DNA from: Anarhynchus alexandrinus
Lineage: Eukaryota > Chordata > Aves > Charadriiformes > Charadriidae
Direction of reading: 5' to 3'
Assembly (NCBI GenBank): GCA_008711295.1
Contig: VUYV01000080.1
Span: 1,401,104-1,465,103 of the forward strand
DNA length: 64,000 nt
The notes beneath the pieces are model-generated. The model was not told where the DNA came from and ran no database searches. It was given only the letters and a program-made list of their open reading frames with translations. A program made the translations under genes and the position numbers. Shown in pieces: positions 1-11,641 of this stretch. Positions within the stretch are counted from its first letter, which is position 1. Each line of letters opens with the position of its first letter.

Positions 1-96
1 ATGTTCGGATTAATAAATAATAAAACCCCCAGCCAGCACAGATTGCTCCCGGTCTGGTCTCTTGGGGAGGGCAAGCAGTGTGTGTGTGTGGGGATT
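1..96 (+). terminator. Possible poly(A) region of an upstream + strand gene (CNOT9 by synteny)
   Basis: Two AATAAA hexamers occur back to back at 12-17 and 19-24, followed by a GT-rich stretch near 78-92, as expected downstream of a cleavage site. In human the gene just upstream of PLCD4 on the same strand is CNOT9. No coding sequence of it is visible here, so the assignment rests on gene order alone. Confidence 0.3.
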
Positions 97-632
97 TATT
101 GCAGGCGGGAGGAAGGGGGGGGGCTGTGCCAGCGTGGGGATGTGAGCTGTAGCGGGGAGTGTGTGGCCTTTCCCAGTGGGAGCTGGTTGCATCCCTATGG
201 TACCCCATCTCTCCTGGAGCAGGTAAGGGGTTTTGGGGTGCAGGTACTGCTCTGTCGTGCTTTGCAGGAAGGCAGCGAGCGCTCTTCCCCGGCGGGCTCC
301 GGATGGAGCCCGCCGGGGAAGAGCGCTCGCTGCCTTCCTGCTGCGTGTTTGTAAGCGCTGCCACTGTCACCTGGGGTCCAGGTCTATTAGAGCATCGGCC
401 ACCTGAAGTTCGGTCCCTGCCCTGCAGCCCTCGCACCCAAGGGTGGCCCAGCTTGGATCCTCCATGGGGGTTTTTCCCCAGGATGCTCAAGCTGTGCCCT
501 GCTCTTTGGGTCCTGCATCTCTTCCCAACTGGAGAATCCTGGCTCTGGGAGTGCATGTGGAGCACCGCATGCTGGGATGGGGACAAGGATGCACTGAGGA
601 CCCTCTGATGGGTGCAAGTGGGTCTGCGGAGG
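97..632 (+). repeat. First copy of a ~536 bp direct duplication flanking a single-N gap
   Basis: This block is repeated almost base for base at 634-1170, offset 538 over most of its length. The differences seen are a one-base change in a G/A run near 113-120 and single substitutions such as ggggtt/ggggct near 470/1008. A lone N at 633 separates the copies. The pattern fits two haplotypes or overlapping contig ends placed in tandem. No gene is recognised inside. Confidence 0.9.
264..341. repeat. Perfect inverted repeat, 37-bp arms, 4-bp loop
   Basis: The arm 264-300 (from gcaggaagg to cgggctcc) is the exact reverse complement of 305-341; the loop is GGAT at 301-304. There are no mismatches. 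The same structure occurs in the second duplicate at 802-879. It could be a real DNA or RNA hairpin or a foldback sequencing artefact. Confidence 0.9.
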
Positions 633-633
633 N

Positions 634-1170
634 TATTGCAGGCGGGAGGGAAGGGGGGGGGCTGTGCCAGCGTGGGGATGTGAGCTGTAGCGGGGAGTGT
701 GTGGCCTTTCCCAGTGGGAGCTGGTTGCATCCCTATGGTACCCCATCTCTCCTGGAGCAGGTAAGGGGTTTTGGGGTGCAGGTACTGCTCTGTCGTGCTT
801 TGCAGGAAGGCAGCGAGCGCTCTTCCCCGGCGGGCTCCGGATGGAGCCCGCCGGGGAAGAGCGCTCGCTGCCTTCCTGCTGCGTGTTTGTAAGCGCTGCC
901 ACTGTCACCTGGGGTCCAGGTCTATTAGAGCATCGGCCACCTGAAGTTCGGTCCCTGCCCTGCAGCCCTCGCACCCAAGGGTGGCCCAGCTTGGATCCTC
1001 CATGGGGGCTTTTCCCCAGGATGCTCAAGCTGTGCCCTGCTCTTTGGGTCCTGCATCTCTTCCCAACTGGAGAATCCTGGCTCTGGGAGTGCATGTGGAG
1101 CACCGCATGCTGGGATGGGGACAAGGATGCACTGAGGACCCTCTGATGGGTGCAAGTGGGTCTGCGGAGG
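634..1170 (+). repeat. Second copy of the ~536 bp direct duplication
   Basis: Near-identical copy of 97-632, beginning straight after the N at 633. Only this copy continues into unique sequence (from 1171) leading to the CpG island, so one of the two is probably an assembly artefact. Open frames inside both copies are shared by chance on both strands and have no recognisable product. Confidence 0.9.
802..879. repeat. Second copy of the perfect 37-bp-arm inverted repeat
   Basis: Copy of the hairpin at 264-341, carried in the duplicated block (arms 802-838 and 843-879). It has no independent significance if the block is a false duplication. Confidence 0.85.
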
Positions 1171-1269
1171 AACAGACTGCCGGAGGGTGGGAATGGGGGC
1201 TCAGCCCTAAGTGGGGGACATTGTAAGGTGCTCCCACCGCTGCCAGCCCTGCCACTGCCTTCCCCCCCT

Positions 1270-1530
1270 CCCCCCGCCCGTCCCCGTTCCTCGGGAGCGG
1301 CATGACCTTAATCCGAGGCGACCTTGAGCGGAGGCGGCNCGGGCAGCCCCGTCCCCGTGCGGCCGCAGGCGGTGGAGCACCGGCGAAGCGGAACGGAACG
1401 GCGCGGCACGGCGGCATCGGAGAGCGGGTACGGGGCTTGGCGCCGGGTCCTCCGCGGGGGAACCGGGCGTCCTGCGGGGCGGGTTGGGACCCCCGGGCTC
1501 GGGCAGCGCTGTCACGGGTGGCGTGGCGTG
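1270..1530 (+). promoter_or_regulatory. CpG island, probable PLCD4 promoter and first noncoding exon
   Basis: This is a dense CpG stretch with GGGCGG-like boxes, one unresolved N at 1339, and no TATA box that I can place. It is the only CpG island upstream of the PLCD4 start codon and downstream of the neighbouring gene. The first coding exon begins with an acceptor (ccctccccag at 4089-4098), so at least one upstream noncoding exon must exist, and this is the likely place. Its boundaries cannot be set from sequence alone. Confidence 0.55.
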
Positions 1531-4098
1531 GGGTACGGGGAGAGGTGCCGGCGGTTTTGTTTCCTCTGCTTTAAAATGTCACTTGTCTCCCGAGCCCCGC
1601 ACCCCCCCGGGTTGTGCTGCCCCATCCCGGACCCCCCCTCCTGCCGACCCCTCTGACCCCATCAGCTGCCGGCTGGTCCCCCTGCGTGGGTCAGGCTCCA
1701 TCCCCGGGCGCTGCGGCGTGTCCTGGGGCAGGTGGGAAGGCTGCGTGGGGCAGTGGGGCTGAGCAGAGCCCGGGGACACGGGCAGTGTGGGCACACCGGG
1801 ACAGCAGGAGGGTGTGGGGGGGTCTCCGGTGGGGAGGGGGGCACCCCTCCCCGCTTTGGCACGGGCACCCCCATGGTGGCATTTAGTTGTGCATGGGGGA
1901 CTCTGTGCTGGAGCGGCTGGGGAGCACTCACACCCGCTGGCCCTCCAGATCTGCTTGGGGACTGTCACCTCCAGGAGAGAAGCTGCGGTGGCTCAGCATG
2001 TGCTGGGGGGACCTGGGGCTGTCCCTGGCAGGAGGCAGCTGCCCTGCGGGAAGCTCTTGGGTTGGGTTTCTCCAGCCCCTGGCTCCCATCCCACTCTCCT
2101 CGACAGTGTAACTCAGACACGGACAAGGGGGGGCTGCATGGGGCCGGGCTGCGCCGGGCTCAGGGCATCACTGGGGTGAGCTGAACAGCCATGTCCTTGC
2201 ATCCGCGCTCCCGGGATCTTCCCTGCACTGGAAGGGATTGTCTCTTCTTCGCTGTGTGCCCGGGGAAGGCACAGCTCCTGCGGCTGGGGCAAGGCTGGGC
2301 GTGCTTGGGCCGTGCTGGGAGCCAGGAAGGGCTGGCACTGGAGGAGATCAGTTTAGCTCCAAAATCCTAGCGTGGTTACGGGCCTGGGGGCTGCAAGCAG
2401 CTCCTTTGCACGCTGCCTCCTTGCACACACATGTGTCAGGGTGCAGAGAGGACAGACCCGATGGTGGCACCAAGCCCATCCCTGTCCCAGGCCAGCGTCT
2501 CCTGATGCTCCTCCAGCCTTGGTGCTTCTCCCTCCACCCCAGTTTCCCAAAACCATTCCCATCTCCAACCCCTCACCTGCTGCAGCACAAGGGCAATGGG
2601 TTAGGTGGGCACCTGGAGCTGTGACTCTACAAAGCCGCCATGCCGAGCTGTGTGCTGCCAGGATGCAGGAGGGTGCAGGCAGATGGGTGACCAGGGTTGT
2701 CCCCCTGCTGGTTCCCTGCAGGCGGTGGGGTGCAGGGGGGCTGAGAGCATGCTGGAGGGAGGTGCATGGGGCACTCCGGGGGCTGTGCAAACCAACAGGC
2801 ATCAGGGCACCCACTCTGCAGGGGCCGAGAGGAGCATGGTGCCACCTCCCATTTGTGGGTGCAGGCACGCTGAGCGCTGGGACGGTGGGTCGGTGTCCTC
2901 CCGGCACATTGGATGCAGGAGGGTGCAGGCACCACAGCGAGTCCTCGCGGTCTGAGCCCTGCAAGAAGGGCTGGTGCTGGGAATGTGCAGCCTTGGCACT
3001 GGGCGCTGCTGGGAGGCAGCTGGGACGGCACCCCAGCCACTCCGTGTCTCCAGCAACACGTGAGGTCCCCAAGAGCGCGGACAGGCGGTCCCCACAGCCC
3101 CAGCCAGCACTGTGCTGGGGTGTCTGCCCTGCCTGTCCCCACACCGAGCAGGGGACAGCCACCATCCGGCCCCTGAGCCTGTGAGGGTCTGGCAGCCGGG
3201 CTTGGCAGCTGCCTGCACGCTGACGGCACCGGCTATTCCCAGCCCCGCACCGCTGGTGCCTGTGCTGAGTCAGGGGCCTGGGGCACAGCTGCCACCCCTG
3301 CGCCCCAGCACAGAGCCCTTCACCCCCGGGGGCGCCCCGGGTCCCCTCCTGCACCCAAATCCCAGCTCACTGGCCGCAGCGGCATCTGCTCCTCGAGGGC
3401 TCAGCTCCAACAGCCAGGTGACAGGCGCATCCAGCGATTTGTCAGTCTAATTAAAGCCTTAACAGCCTAATCAAAGCCTTATTGTGAGTCCAGTTGTATT
3501 TATAGTCCCACTCGTCGCAGTGTGCTCCCTGTACAGCTCCTGGTGCGGTTGCGGCCCCGGGGTGCTGATGTTCCCTGGGGAGAAGGGGCTGGGGGAGCTG
3601 AGGGTCCTGCTCTGCACCCCTTTTGTTGCTCTTATGGCAAGTCAGGCTCTCCCTTACTTCCAAATTTGCTGGTTGGGGGCCATTTCCCAGGCAGTGGGGA
3701 GCTTGTTCTTGGCTCTCCTGGGTACCCCCAGGGCAGTTTTTCCCAGCTCCTGGAGCTGCTTCTCCCCTGGGAGCAGTGACCGGGGGAGCACCAGGTCTCC
3801 GGTAGCCACCGGGCTGCCAGCGGCCACACTGGCAAGTTTTTCTGTTTTCCTCCAACACCTTTCGAGCTCCGGCTTCCCGGTAACGCAAATTAATATTTCA
3901 TGAGCACGGCGGGGTGAACTCGACACTTAAGGAAAGCAATGACCCAGCAGGAGACAGGCGCAGGTGTGCTCGCACACGGGCAGGGGCACACGCACCTCGC
4001 ACACGCGTGGGCATGGCCGGAGCCCACCCGGTGGGACCCAGGCACGTGGGGAGGTCCGGCCCTGCTCCCCTCAGCTTCCCTCTCTCTTCCCTCCCCAG
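1531..4098 (+). other. Presumed first intron of PLCD4, noncoding
   Basis: About 2.6 kb of GC-rich sequence between the CpG island and the first coding exon. No coding exon is recognised. The only standout is an AT-rich patch near 3440-3500 with a two-copy 20-bp direct repeat. Many open frames on both strands reflect GC-rich composition and lack family resemblance. Confidence 0.5.
3443..3482. repeat. Two-copy 20-bp AT-rich direct repeat
   Basis: Units at 3443-3462 (cagtctaattaaagccttaa) and 3463-3482 differ at three positions. The patch contains TAATTAAA and TAATCAAA cores resembling homeodomain sites and sits in otherwise GC-rich sequence. Confidence 0.6.
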
Positions 4099-4126
4099 CG
4101 GTGGCCAGCGCGGAGGAGGCAGAGCC

Positions 4127-7100
4127 ATGGCATCGCTGCTGTGCAACGCCCGTGAGTGCTCCGGTGGAGGGGAGGTGCGGGGCAGGGCACTGGGCCACCC
4201 GGATTTATGCCGGGGCAAATCTGGCCTGTGGGTTGAGCTCACCTTGCCACATTCGGGAGCATCTCTACCCCACCACAGCCATTGGGATCGGGCTTGGAAG
4301 TGCCTAGGGCGGGTGGGAAGGGTCGATGGGGAGTTACCTTTTGCACCTAGTGTGGAGAAGGGGGGTTGTTTTGGGTCTGTCCCTCCTCCATCCCAAATCG
4401 AGGGACCATGTGGGGTCCCAGGAGCAGGAGGGAGCAAGGTCACAGGGCGCAGTGCCTGGATAACCCACCCTCAGTGATGCAGCCCATGCTGCCCCCAGGC
4501 ATCCAGCTCACAGACACGCTGGAGCAGATGCAGCAAGGGACGCTGATGCGCAAAGTCAAGTCCAAGAGCTGGAAGAAGCAGCGTTACTTCAAGCTGCAGG
4601 ATGATTGCATGACCATCTGGTACCAGTCCAAGAGGACGGGCAAAATTGAGTCTGCCTGTGAGTACTGGCTGCTGTGTGTTGTCCATGGGGCCATCAGTAG
4701 GGTTCAGAGTGAACAGGAGTGTGACTGTATGGAGATTCTTGGAGCCATGGTTGCAAAGTGTGCTGGGGCATTCAAGAGAGGCTCTGTGTGTGTGCATGGG
4801 GTCTTCTCACCCACACGTCTCCATGAAGCGTCCTGTCCCCAGCAGGACCCATGGGTCACAAGGGCTGAGTAGAAATTGCAGCTGGTACAAGTGGAAGCTC
4901 TGGCACGCCAGTGTAGGATTAGCCAGACAAACAGAGGCGCAGATGGATGAGTGACTCAATGGATGGATGGATGGATGGATGGATGAATGGATGGATGGAT
5001 GAATGGATGGATGGATAGCTCAATGGTTAGCTGGATGGATGAGTAGCTCAGTGGTTGGGTGGATGGATGGATGGATGGATAAGTGGAAGAAGGCATGACT
5101 GGAAGGACAGATGTCTGTGGGCAGTGCCCCCTGCCCTGCAGTCCTTGTCCCCCATAGACAGGCCTCCCCTCTCTCTGCCCCAGTCTCCATCAGCGATGTG
5201 GAGACTGTGCGGGAAGGGCACCAGTCGGAGGTGCTGCAGAGCCTGGCCGAGGAGTTCCCCCCTGAGCGCTGCTTCACCATTGTCTTCTACGGCCGCCGGG
5301 GCAACCTGGACCTCATTGCTGGCTCAGCAGAGGAGGCACAGTGCTGGGTCCAGGGCCTGCGCCAGCTCATCGAGGTGGCAACCAGCATGGACCAAAGAGA
5401 GAAGATAGACCAATATCCTTCCTGTGGGCGCCACTCTGTCTTCTACACCCGGTTCTTCCCTTCCCTTCTCATCTCCTGCCTCGCCCCAGCACGTGCTTAG
5501 CTCTTCTGGGTCTTACCATCTACATCAGGGTAGGGAGAGCCCACAGAAAAAGAAAGAGAGGCCCTCTGATGCTCCCCAGTTCCATCTCTCTTAGCCAAGG
5601 TTCTGTCCCTTAACATTTGCCCTGGTTTCTCGCACGTGGATTCGTGACTGGTTTCAGAAAGCCGACAAGAATAAGGATGGGCGCATGAACTTCAAGGAGG
5701 TGCAGCGTCTTCTCAAGATGATGAATGTGGACATGAATGAGGATCATGCCCTGCGGCTCTTCCAGGTAAGCACTGCACCTGAGGGCCTGGAGAGACTGGG
5801 GAGGGGCTGGAGGGGCTGGAACAAACTGCACAACACCCCTCTGCAGAACTATGTGTTCACTTTCTTCTGTCTGTCCATCTGTCTGTCCACCCATCCATCC
5901 ATCCATCCATTTATTTGTTGACCCAACTACCTGTTTACCCAGACAAACATCTATTTGTTCATTTATCTGTCAACCCAACCAGCCAAGGCAGCTGTTCCTC
6001 CCTCCCATTCATTTGTCCACCCGGCTGCTTATCTGTCCATCCAGCTAACCAACCATCTGTTTATTTATCCAGCCAGCCAGCTGCCTGTCCATCTGTCCAT
6101 CCATCCTTCCTTCCTTCCATTCGTCCATGTAACCTTCCATCCATCCATCCCTCCACCTGTTTGTCCATCTCTCCATCATGGACCCATCCATCTATTAGTC
6201 CACCCAACCAGCCCTCCACCCATCCACCCATCCACCCATCCATTCATCCATCCATCCATCCATCCATTCACACATTGATCAATGCCTACCACTGCCGCTG
6301 GCGTGGAGTCTCTGTGCCCTCCGTTGTGGGTGGGCAACCTCCCACCCCAGCCCCATGGGGTGGGCAGGACACCCCATTTTGCCCCGGCTGGGTGCTGAGT
6401 GAACTCCCTTGCAGGCTGCCGACAAGTCAGAGTCAGGGACGCTGGAAGGGGAGGAGTTCGTGCTCTTCTACAAGGCCCTTACACAGCGTGAGGAGGTGCT
6501 GAGCCTCTTCCAGGACTTCTCCGAGGATGGGAAGAAGCTGACGCTGCTGGAGCTGGTGGATTTTCTGCGGCAGGAGCAGCTGGAGGATGAGGGCACAGAG
6601 GAGCTGGCCATGGAGCTCATCGACAAGTATGAACCATCAGAGACAGGTGAGAGCCAGCCCAGACATTGGCTGTTCTCTGCACGGGGGGAAGGAGAGGGCT
6701 GAGACCCACAGCCAGGGCACCCCCAGCCCCATCCTGCTGTGGGTGGGCACAGGTGGACGGCTCACCATGGTGTGATCTAGGTGCAGTTTCCCTTTTTTTG
6801 GTCCTTTCCTGGACTATTTTGGTGTAGAAGGTTGACCAGCCATGGAGTGCAAGCTATAGCTTTGGTGTCGCCTACCCACCTTCCCATGGCTACTGCTCCT
6901 GGGCATCTCTCCCTGTGCCCCAGTCTCTGGCAGCAGCCGTGCCCACCAGGTTGGGGATGCCAGGAGCCACCACCAGCCCTGTTTGTCCTGGTCCTGTCCC
7001 CTCCGGGTCCCTGGCTGTCGCTGAACCTCCGCCTCCGCCTGCAGCCCGGGCTCGCCATGCGCTGAGTGCCGACGGGTTCCTCATGTACCTCTGCTCCCCG

Positions 7101-10100
7101 GAGGGCTCCATCTTCAATCCCCGGCACCGGGCGCTGTGGCAGGACATGAACCAGCCGCTCTGCCACTACTTCATCTCCTCCTCCCACAACACCTACCTGA
7201 TAGAGGACCAGATCCGGGGCCAGAGCAGCATCGAGGGCTACATCAGGTAAAGGGGCTGCTCCCTCCTGGCTGCCCCCCAGCACCCTCCTGCCCCAGCGCC
7301 ATTCCCCCAGGCAGTTCCATGGGCCAAAGCCAGAAGCTCCTTTGCCTTCTCCATGGTCCAACACCTCTATGGCCATGCCATGTGGTGCTCAGTGAGGGAG
7401 ATGCTGACCCCAGCTCTACTTGCCCTGCATGCAGCAGCATCCTCACCCTTGGCGGTTGTCCCCTGGTCCCTGCAGGGGTGACACCCACAATCAGAGGGGG
7501 TGGCAGGGGGCTGGTGCCCTGGCCGGGTGCGGGGTCCCAGGGGTGACAACCCACCTGTAGGGCTCTGAAACGGGGCTGCCGATGCCTGGAGGTGGATTGC
7601 TGGGACGGGCCAAACGGGGAGCCCATGGTGTACCACGGCCACACCTTCACCTCCAAGATCCCTTTCCGGGAGGTGGTGAGCACTCTGGGGAAGTACGCCT
7701 TCAAGGTAGGGCACCCTTCCCCGGGTGCTGGGCGTCATGGGTGGCCCTTGGTGGGCAGGGGGGGATGAGGTTGTGATTTGAGGCAGTGTGGTGGGTCTCT
7801 GGAGGGGGAGAAGTGCTGGCACTCATGCGCCTGGTGCTTCATCAGGTCTGACCCCACCGTGGGCGAGGAGGGTGGCTGTGTCCTTTTCCAGGGAAGAGCA
7901 CTGGGGGGGTCTGGCTCACAGCCCTGCACTGTGCCATGACAGGGGACGGGCACTTATGCAGGCATGGTCTGCTGGGGGTGCAGGGGTAACATGGGGCATG
8001 GGGGACGCAGGGGTGTGCAGGGGTGAGATGGAATATGGGGGAATGCTGAAGGGGTGTGAAAGTCTCAGGGGGATACAACGGTGCACAATGGGCTCCTCCC
8101 TGGCATTAACCATGCCAGGGCAAAGCCCTCGTGAGAGCTCCCCAATCCCACCAAGGCTGATCTCCAGCTGGGCACGTTGCTCCCCAGACCTCAGACTACC
8201 CGGTGATCCTGTCCCTGGAGAACCACTGCAGCATGGAGCAGCAGGAGGTCCTGGCCCAGCAGCTCAAGACCATCCTGGGGGAACAGCTCCTCACCACCAC
8301 CACCGATGGGCGCGTCCCCACCCACCTCCCATCTCCAGAGGTAGGGACAGAGCATGGCCATGCTGGACATTGCTGTCCTGCCTGGGAGTGGGGAGAGGAG
8401 GTGGCTCTGCTGTCCAGAGGAAAGGCCACTGTCCCCAAGTTTGTTTCCCCATGCCCTGCAGAGCCAGACAGCAGGACAGAGCCATCCTACCCCGTCTCCT
8501 CCTGGGTGTTGAAGTGAGCTGGTGGTGCTGGTCCCCGGCAGTGTGGGATCCCAGGGGACAGCAAGTCCCATGGAGGAGATGAGCACCCCAACATGTCTAC
8601 CTCTCCATCCCCAACCCTGCAGGAGCTGAAGCACAAGATCCTGCTGAAAGGGAAGAAAATTGGTCGGCTGGAGGACACGCTGGATGGGCCGGGGGACGAG
8701 GCGCCTGATGTGTCTGACGATGACAATGGGGCAGAGGCAGAGGAGGAGAGGCGGAGGGTGAAGGTGGGTGGCCCAGGCTGGGGACCAGCCATGAGTGCTG
8801 AGCCCCTGGACACAACTATGGGCTGTGGAGATATCCCAGTGCTGAGGGGAGAGGCACAGACTGCAGGGACATCACCAGGCAGGGGGGGCAGCCCTTTCCG
8901 CCCCTGGCCATGCCAGCCCCCTCTTTGCACAGCGTCCCTGTGGTGGCACCATGTTGGGGATCCCCTGCCTGCTTCGTTCCTGGCAGGAAGGCTGCCCGTG
9001 GTGGGGATGCTGCCACCCCCAGCACCCCCCGGCTGTTCTCAGCTGCCTTGGGCTCTACAGCCCCAGTCCTGGGTAAGTGCTGGGGGACAGCGCACCCATT
9101 GAGGGGACCAAACATGGCCCTGCATTACAGAAGGACAAGGAGAGCCTGGCGCAGGCATTGTCCGACTGCATCATCTACTGCAAGAGCGTGTCCTTCCGGG
9201 GCTTCCAAGAGGCCCGCAGCCATTCCCGGCCCTCTGAGATCTCCTCGCTCGCTGAGGCCAAGGCCAGGAAGCTCATCCGGGATGCGGGTGAGGCGGAGGG
9301 GACAGCGGCATGCAGGGAGAAGGCCAGGGTGGAGGGGGCAGTCAGCTTCTGCAGGTGTAGGGCTAGGGCCTCCAGGTACCAGCATTCCCTCCCTGTCCAG
9401 GAGAAATAGGGTCCAGCAGGGCCGTACCCTGTGTTTTAGCTCTGGTGGGTGGGGGAGGGCTTAGAAAGCAAGGCAGGATGCCTGGGTTCCTGGGAGGGGA
9501 GAGGGATGAGAGTTGGTGGGTGGATGGGTGGGAGGATGGATGGGTGGATGGATGAAAGGATGTAAGAGTGGGTTGATGGATGGATGGAAGGACATTTGGA
9601 TAGATGGGTGGGTGGATGAGTAGGTGAGTGGATGGGTGGATGGATGGGTGGATGGATGGATGGATGAAAGGATGGCTGTTTGGATGGATGGATGGGCAGC
9701 ACATGTTGTGGGTGGGTGTGCAGGCCAGGGAATGACCCCACAAGTGGCCCTCGTGCTCCATCCCTAGGGAATGAGTTTGTCCGCCACAACACCTGGCAAC
9801 TGACACGCATCTACCCCAGCGGGATGCGGACTGACTCCTCCAACTACAGCCCCCAGGAGATGTGGAACGTCGGGTGCCAAATCGGTATGGCTGGAGGGGC
9901 ATCAGGGCTGCGGGCTGGGGAGATGTCCCAGGTCCCGTGACAAATGGCACCATCAACACCCATGTTGGTGCCAGCTATGACCCTGGCTGGAGCCAGGTCT
10001 GGCTGCAGGCTCTTGTCCTGCATTGGGGAGCCCTGGGGTACCCAGGTATCAGTGCCTTGTCCCACTGTATGGCCCCATATCTCTGGCCACAGGGACAGGC

Positions 10101-11120
10101 TGATTCTCACCTCCAAGCAGAGCATTGTCTCCAAGCTGCCCTGAACCCTTTCCCTACCACTTTCTCCCAGTGGCCCTGAACTTCCAGACAGCCGGCACGG
10201 AGATGGACCTGTGTGACGGGCTCTTCAGCCAGAATGGCCGCTGTGGCTACGTGCTCAAACCACCCTTCATGAGGGACGAGGAGACTCTCTTCAACCCCAG
10301 TGACCCTGGCAGCCGGGAGGGCCCTGGCCCTGTCACCCTGACGATCCAGGTATGGGGCTGAAGAGGGACCGCAGGGAACCATGACAGCATCCTGGGGGTC
10401 TTTTGGTCCCATCCAGGTGGAGACATCGCTGGGCAGTGTGGCAGGGCTGAGCAGCCTCCCAGCAGAGCAGTTCAGCTACTCCCTGGCTTACGGGGTCACT
10501 GCCCGTTCCCGCAGGTGATCAGTGGGCAGCAGCTGCCCAAAGTGGCCAACAGCAAGGACGGAGCTGTCATCGACCCACTGGTGCGCGTGGAGATCCACGG
10601 GGTCCCTGCAGACCAGGCACACCGGGAGACCAAGTACATCGAGAACAACGGTGAGCCCCACGGTAGTACCAGGGACCCAGCTGTGCCCAGGTGGCCCTGT
10701 TCCTGCCCTCCCTCCCCGTCCCAGCACCCACTCTCCCTTCCCAGGGTTTAACCCCCGCTGGGATGAGACGCTCCAGTTCCAACTCCATGTGCCCGAGCTG
10801 GCCCTCGTCCGCTTCGTGGTGGAGGATTACGACAAGACCTCCAGGAACGACTTCGTGGGCCAGTTCACCTTAGCATTTGCCAACATCAAACCTGGTGAGT
10901 GGCTGCGGCCCAGTGGTGGTGGTGGCCCAGGATAGCCCCGCAGGGTGCCTGGGCTCAGCTGGAGGGTGGGGTGGGGGGCAGCCATCAGCCAGAGCCTCAC
11001 TGTGCCCCTGCAGGCTACCGCCACATCCATCTCCTCTCCAAGGATGGCACCAGCATCCCACCCTCTTCTCTCTTTGTCCACATCCGCATCACCGAGCCGC
11101 CCAGCCCCGAGCAGGACTGA
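4127..11120 (+). CDS. PLCD4: Phosphoinositide phospholipase C delta 4
   Basis: Hydrolyses PIP2 to IP3 and diacylglycerol in a Ca2+-dependent way at membranes. Coding exons: 4127-4151, 4499-4657, 5184-5412, 5636-5765, 6415-6646, 7045-7246, 7561-7705, 8188-8340, 8623-8763, 9131-9287, 9768-9884, 10171-10349, 10515-10650, 10745-10894, 11014-11120. These join in frame to 753 residues (human about 762). Domains in order: PH (~16-125), EF-hands (loops 148-159 and 184-195, both with good Ca2+ ligands), X box with SSSHNTYL (His304, Asn305), LEVDCWDG (Glu336, Asp338), YHGHT (His351) and ILSLE (Glu385), an acidic X-Y linker, Y box, and C2 (~624-753). All expected catalytic and Ca2+ residues are present. 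The start sits in a good context (gagccATGG) and gives MASLL, as in human. The intron after exon 3 is U12-type AT-AC. The assignment of delta 4 rests on sequence likeness plus gene order. Confidence 0.96.
4940..5085 (+). repeat. (GGAT)n tetranucleotide tract, PLCD4 intron 2
   Basis: Imperfect GGAT/GAAT units are interrupted by 'agctcaatggttagc'-like segments, between exons 2 and 3 of PLCD4. Confidence 0.9.
5413..5635 (+). other. U12-type AT-AC intron of PLCD4
   Basis: The intron starts ATATCCTTCC (5413-5422) and ends CGCAC (to 5635). The sequence tcccttaac at 5606-5614 matches the U12 branch-site consensus at 8 of 9 bases, with the branch adenosine about 22 bases from the 3' end. Splicing here gives DQWIRDWFQ, matching the human PLCD4 join (DQWLSDWFQ). 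No GT-AG pair keeps the frame at this point. Confidence 0.88.
5870..6275 (+). repeat. (ATCC)n tetranucleotide tract, PLCD4 intron 4
   Basis: About 400 bp of degenerate CATC/ATCC units between exons 4 and 5. On the transcript it is the reverse complement of the GGAT tracts in introns 2 and 10. Confidence 0.9.
9511..9696 (+). repeat. (GGAT)n tetranucleotide tract, PLCD4 intron 10
   Basis: Degenerate GGAT/GGTG units between exons 10 and 11, in the same orientation as the intron 2 tract. Confidence 0.9.
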
Positions 11121-11641
11121 GTCCATGGGGCGAGCAGGACCTGGATGGAAGCCATAGAGCCGGCCCCGAGCAGCTGGGGCCGCAGACCCAACCACATCGC
11201 CTTCTTGTTGAGCTGTTTGTGTCATCCCCATGTCATTGTTGGTGCTGTGCCCCCGTTTGCAGCGGCCTCCAGGGGCTGGGAAAAGGCACTGACCTTCCCT
11301 TCCCAGGTTTGGGACGCTGCCTCCCACGCGTAAGTGTGGGGTCTGCACTGGTGCAGCCCCCTGCGCCCCTGACATGCAGCCCACCCTGGCCCACAGGCAC
11401 GGCTTGGAGGAGGAGAGATGGTGCACAGCGCTCCGGCTCTGCCGCAGGGGCTGGTCCCCCCCAGCCAGGGGAGCAAGGCTGGAGCCGAGCAAACCCCAGG
11501 GCTGGGCAGAGCTGGGAGAGGAGTCGGTCCTCACTGCCCCCCCGACCCTGCAGAGCCCCATCACAGCCCCCAGCCCCTAGGGCTGCTCCTGGCCAGTGCC
11601 CATTACTAACCTTTGCCATGTCCTTTCTCTGTAAACAACTT

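Noticed and set aside
2353..3354. 333-codon minus-strand open frame upstream of PLCD4
   Set aside because: Overlapping open frames occur on both strands here, which is typical of GC-rich DNA with few stop codons. The product is Pro/Ala/Ser-rich without recognisable domains.
5870..6275. Regularly spaced repeats considered as an array-type element
   Set aside because: The units are simple ATCC tetranucleotides with no unique spacers. It is a microsatellite.
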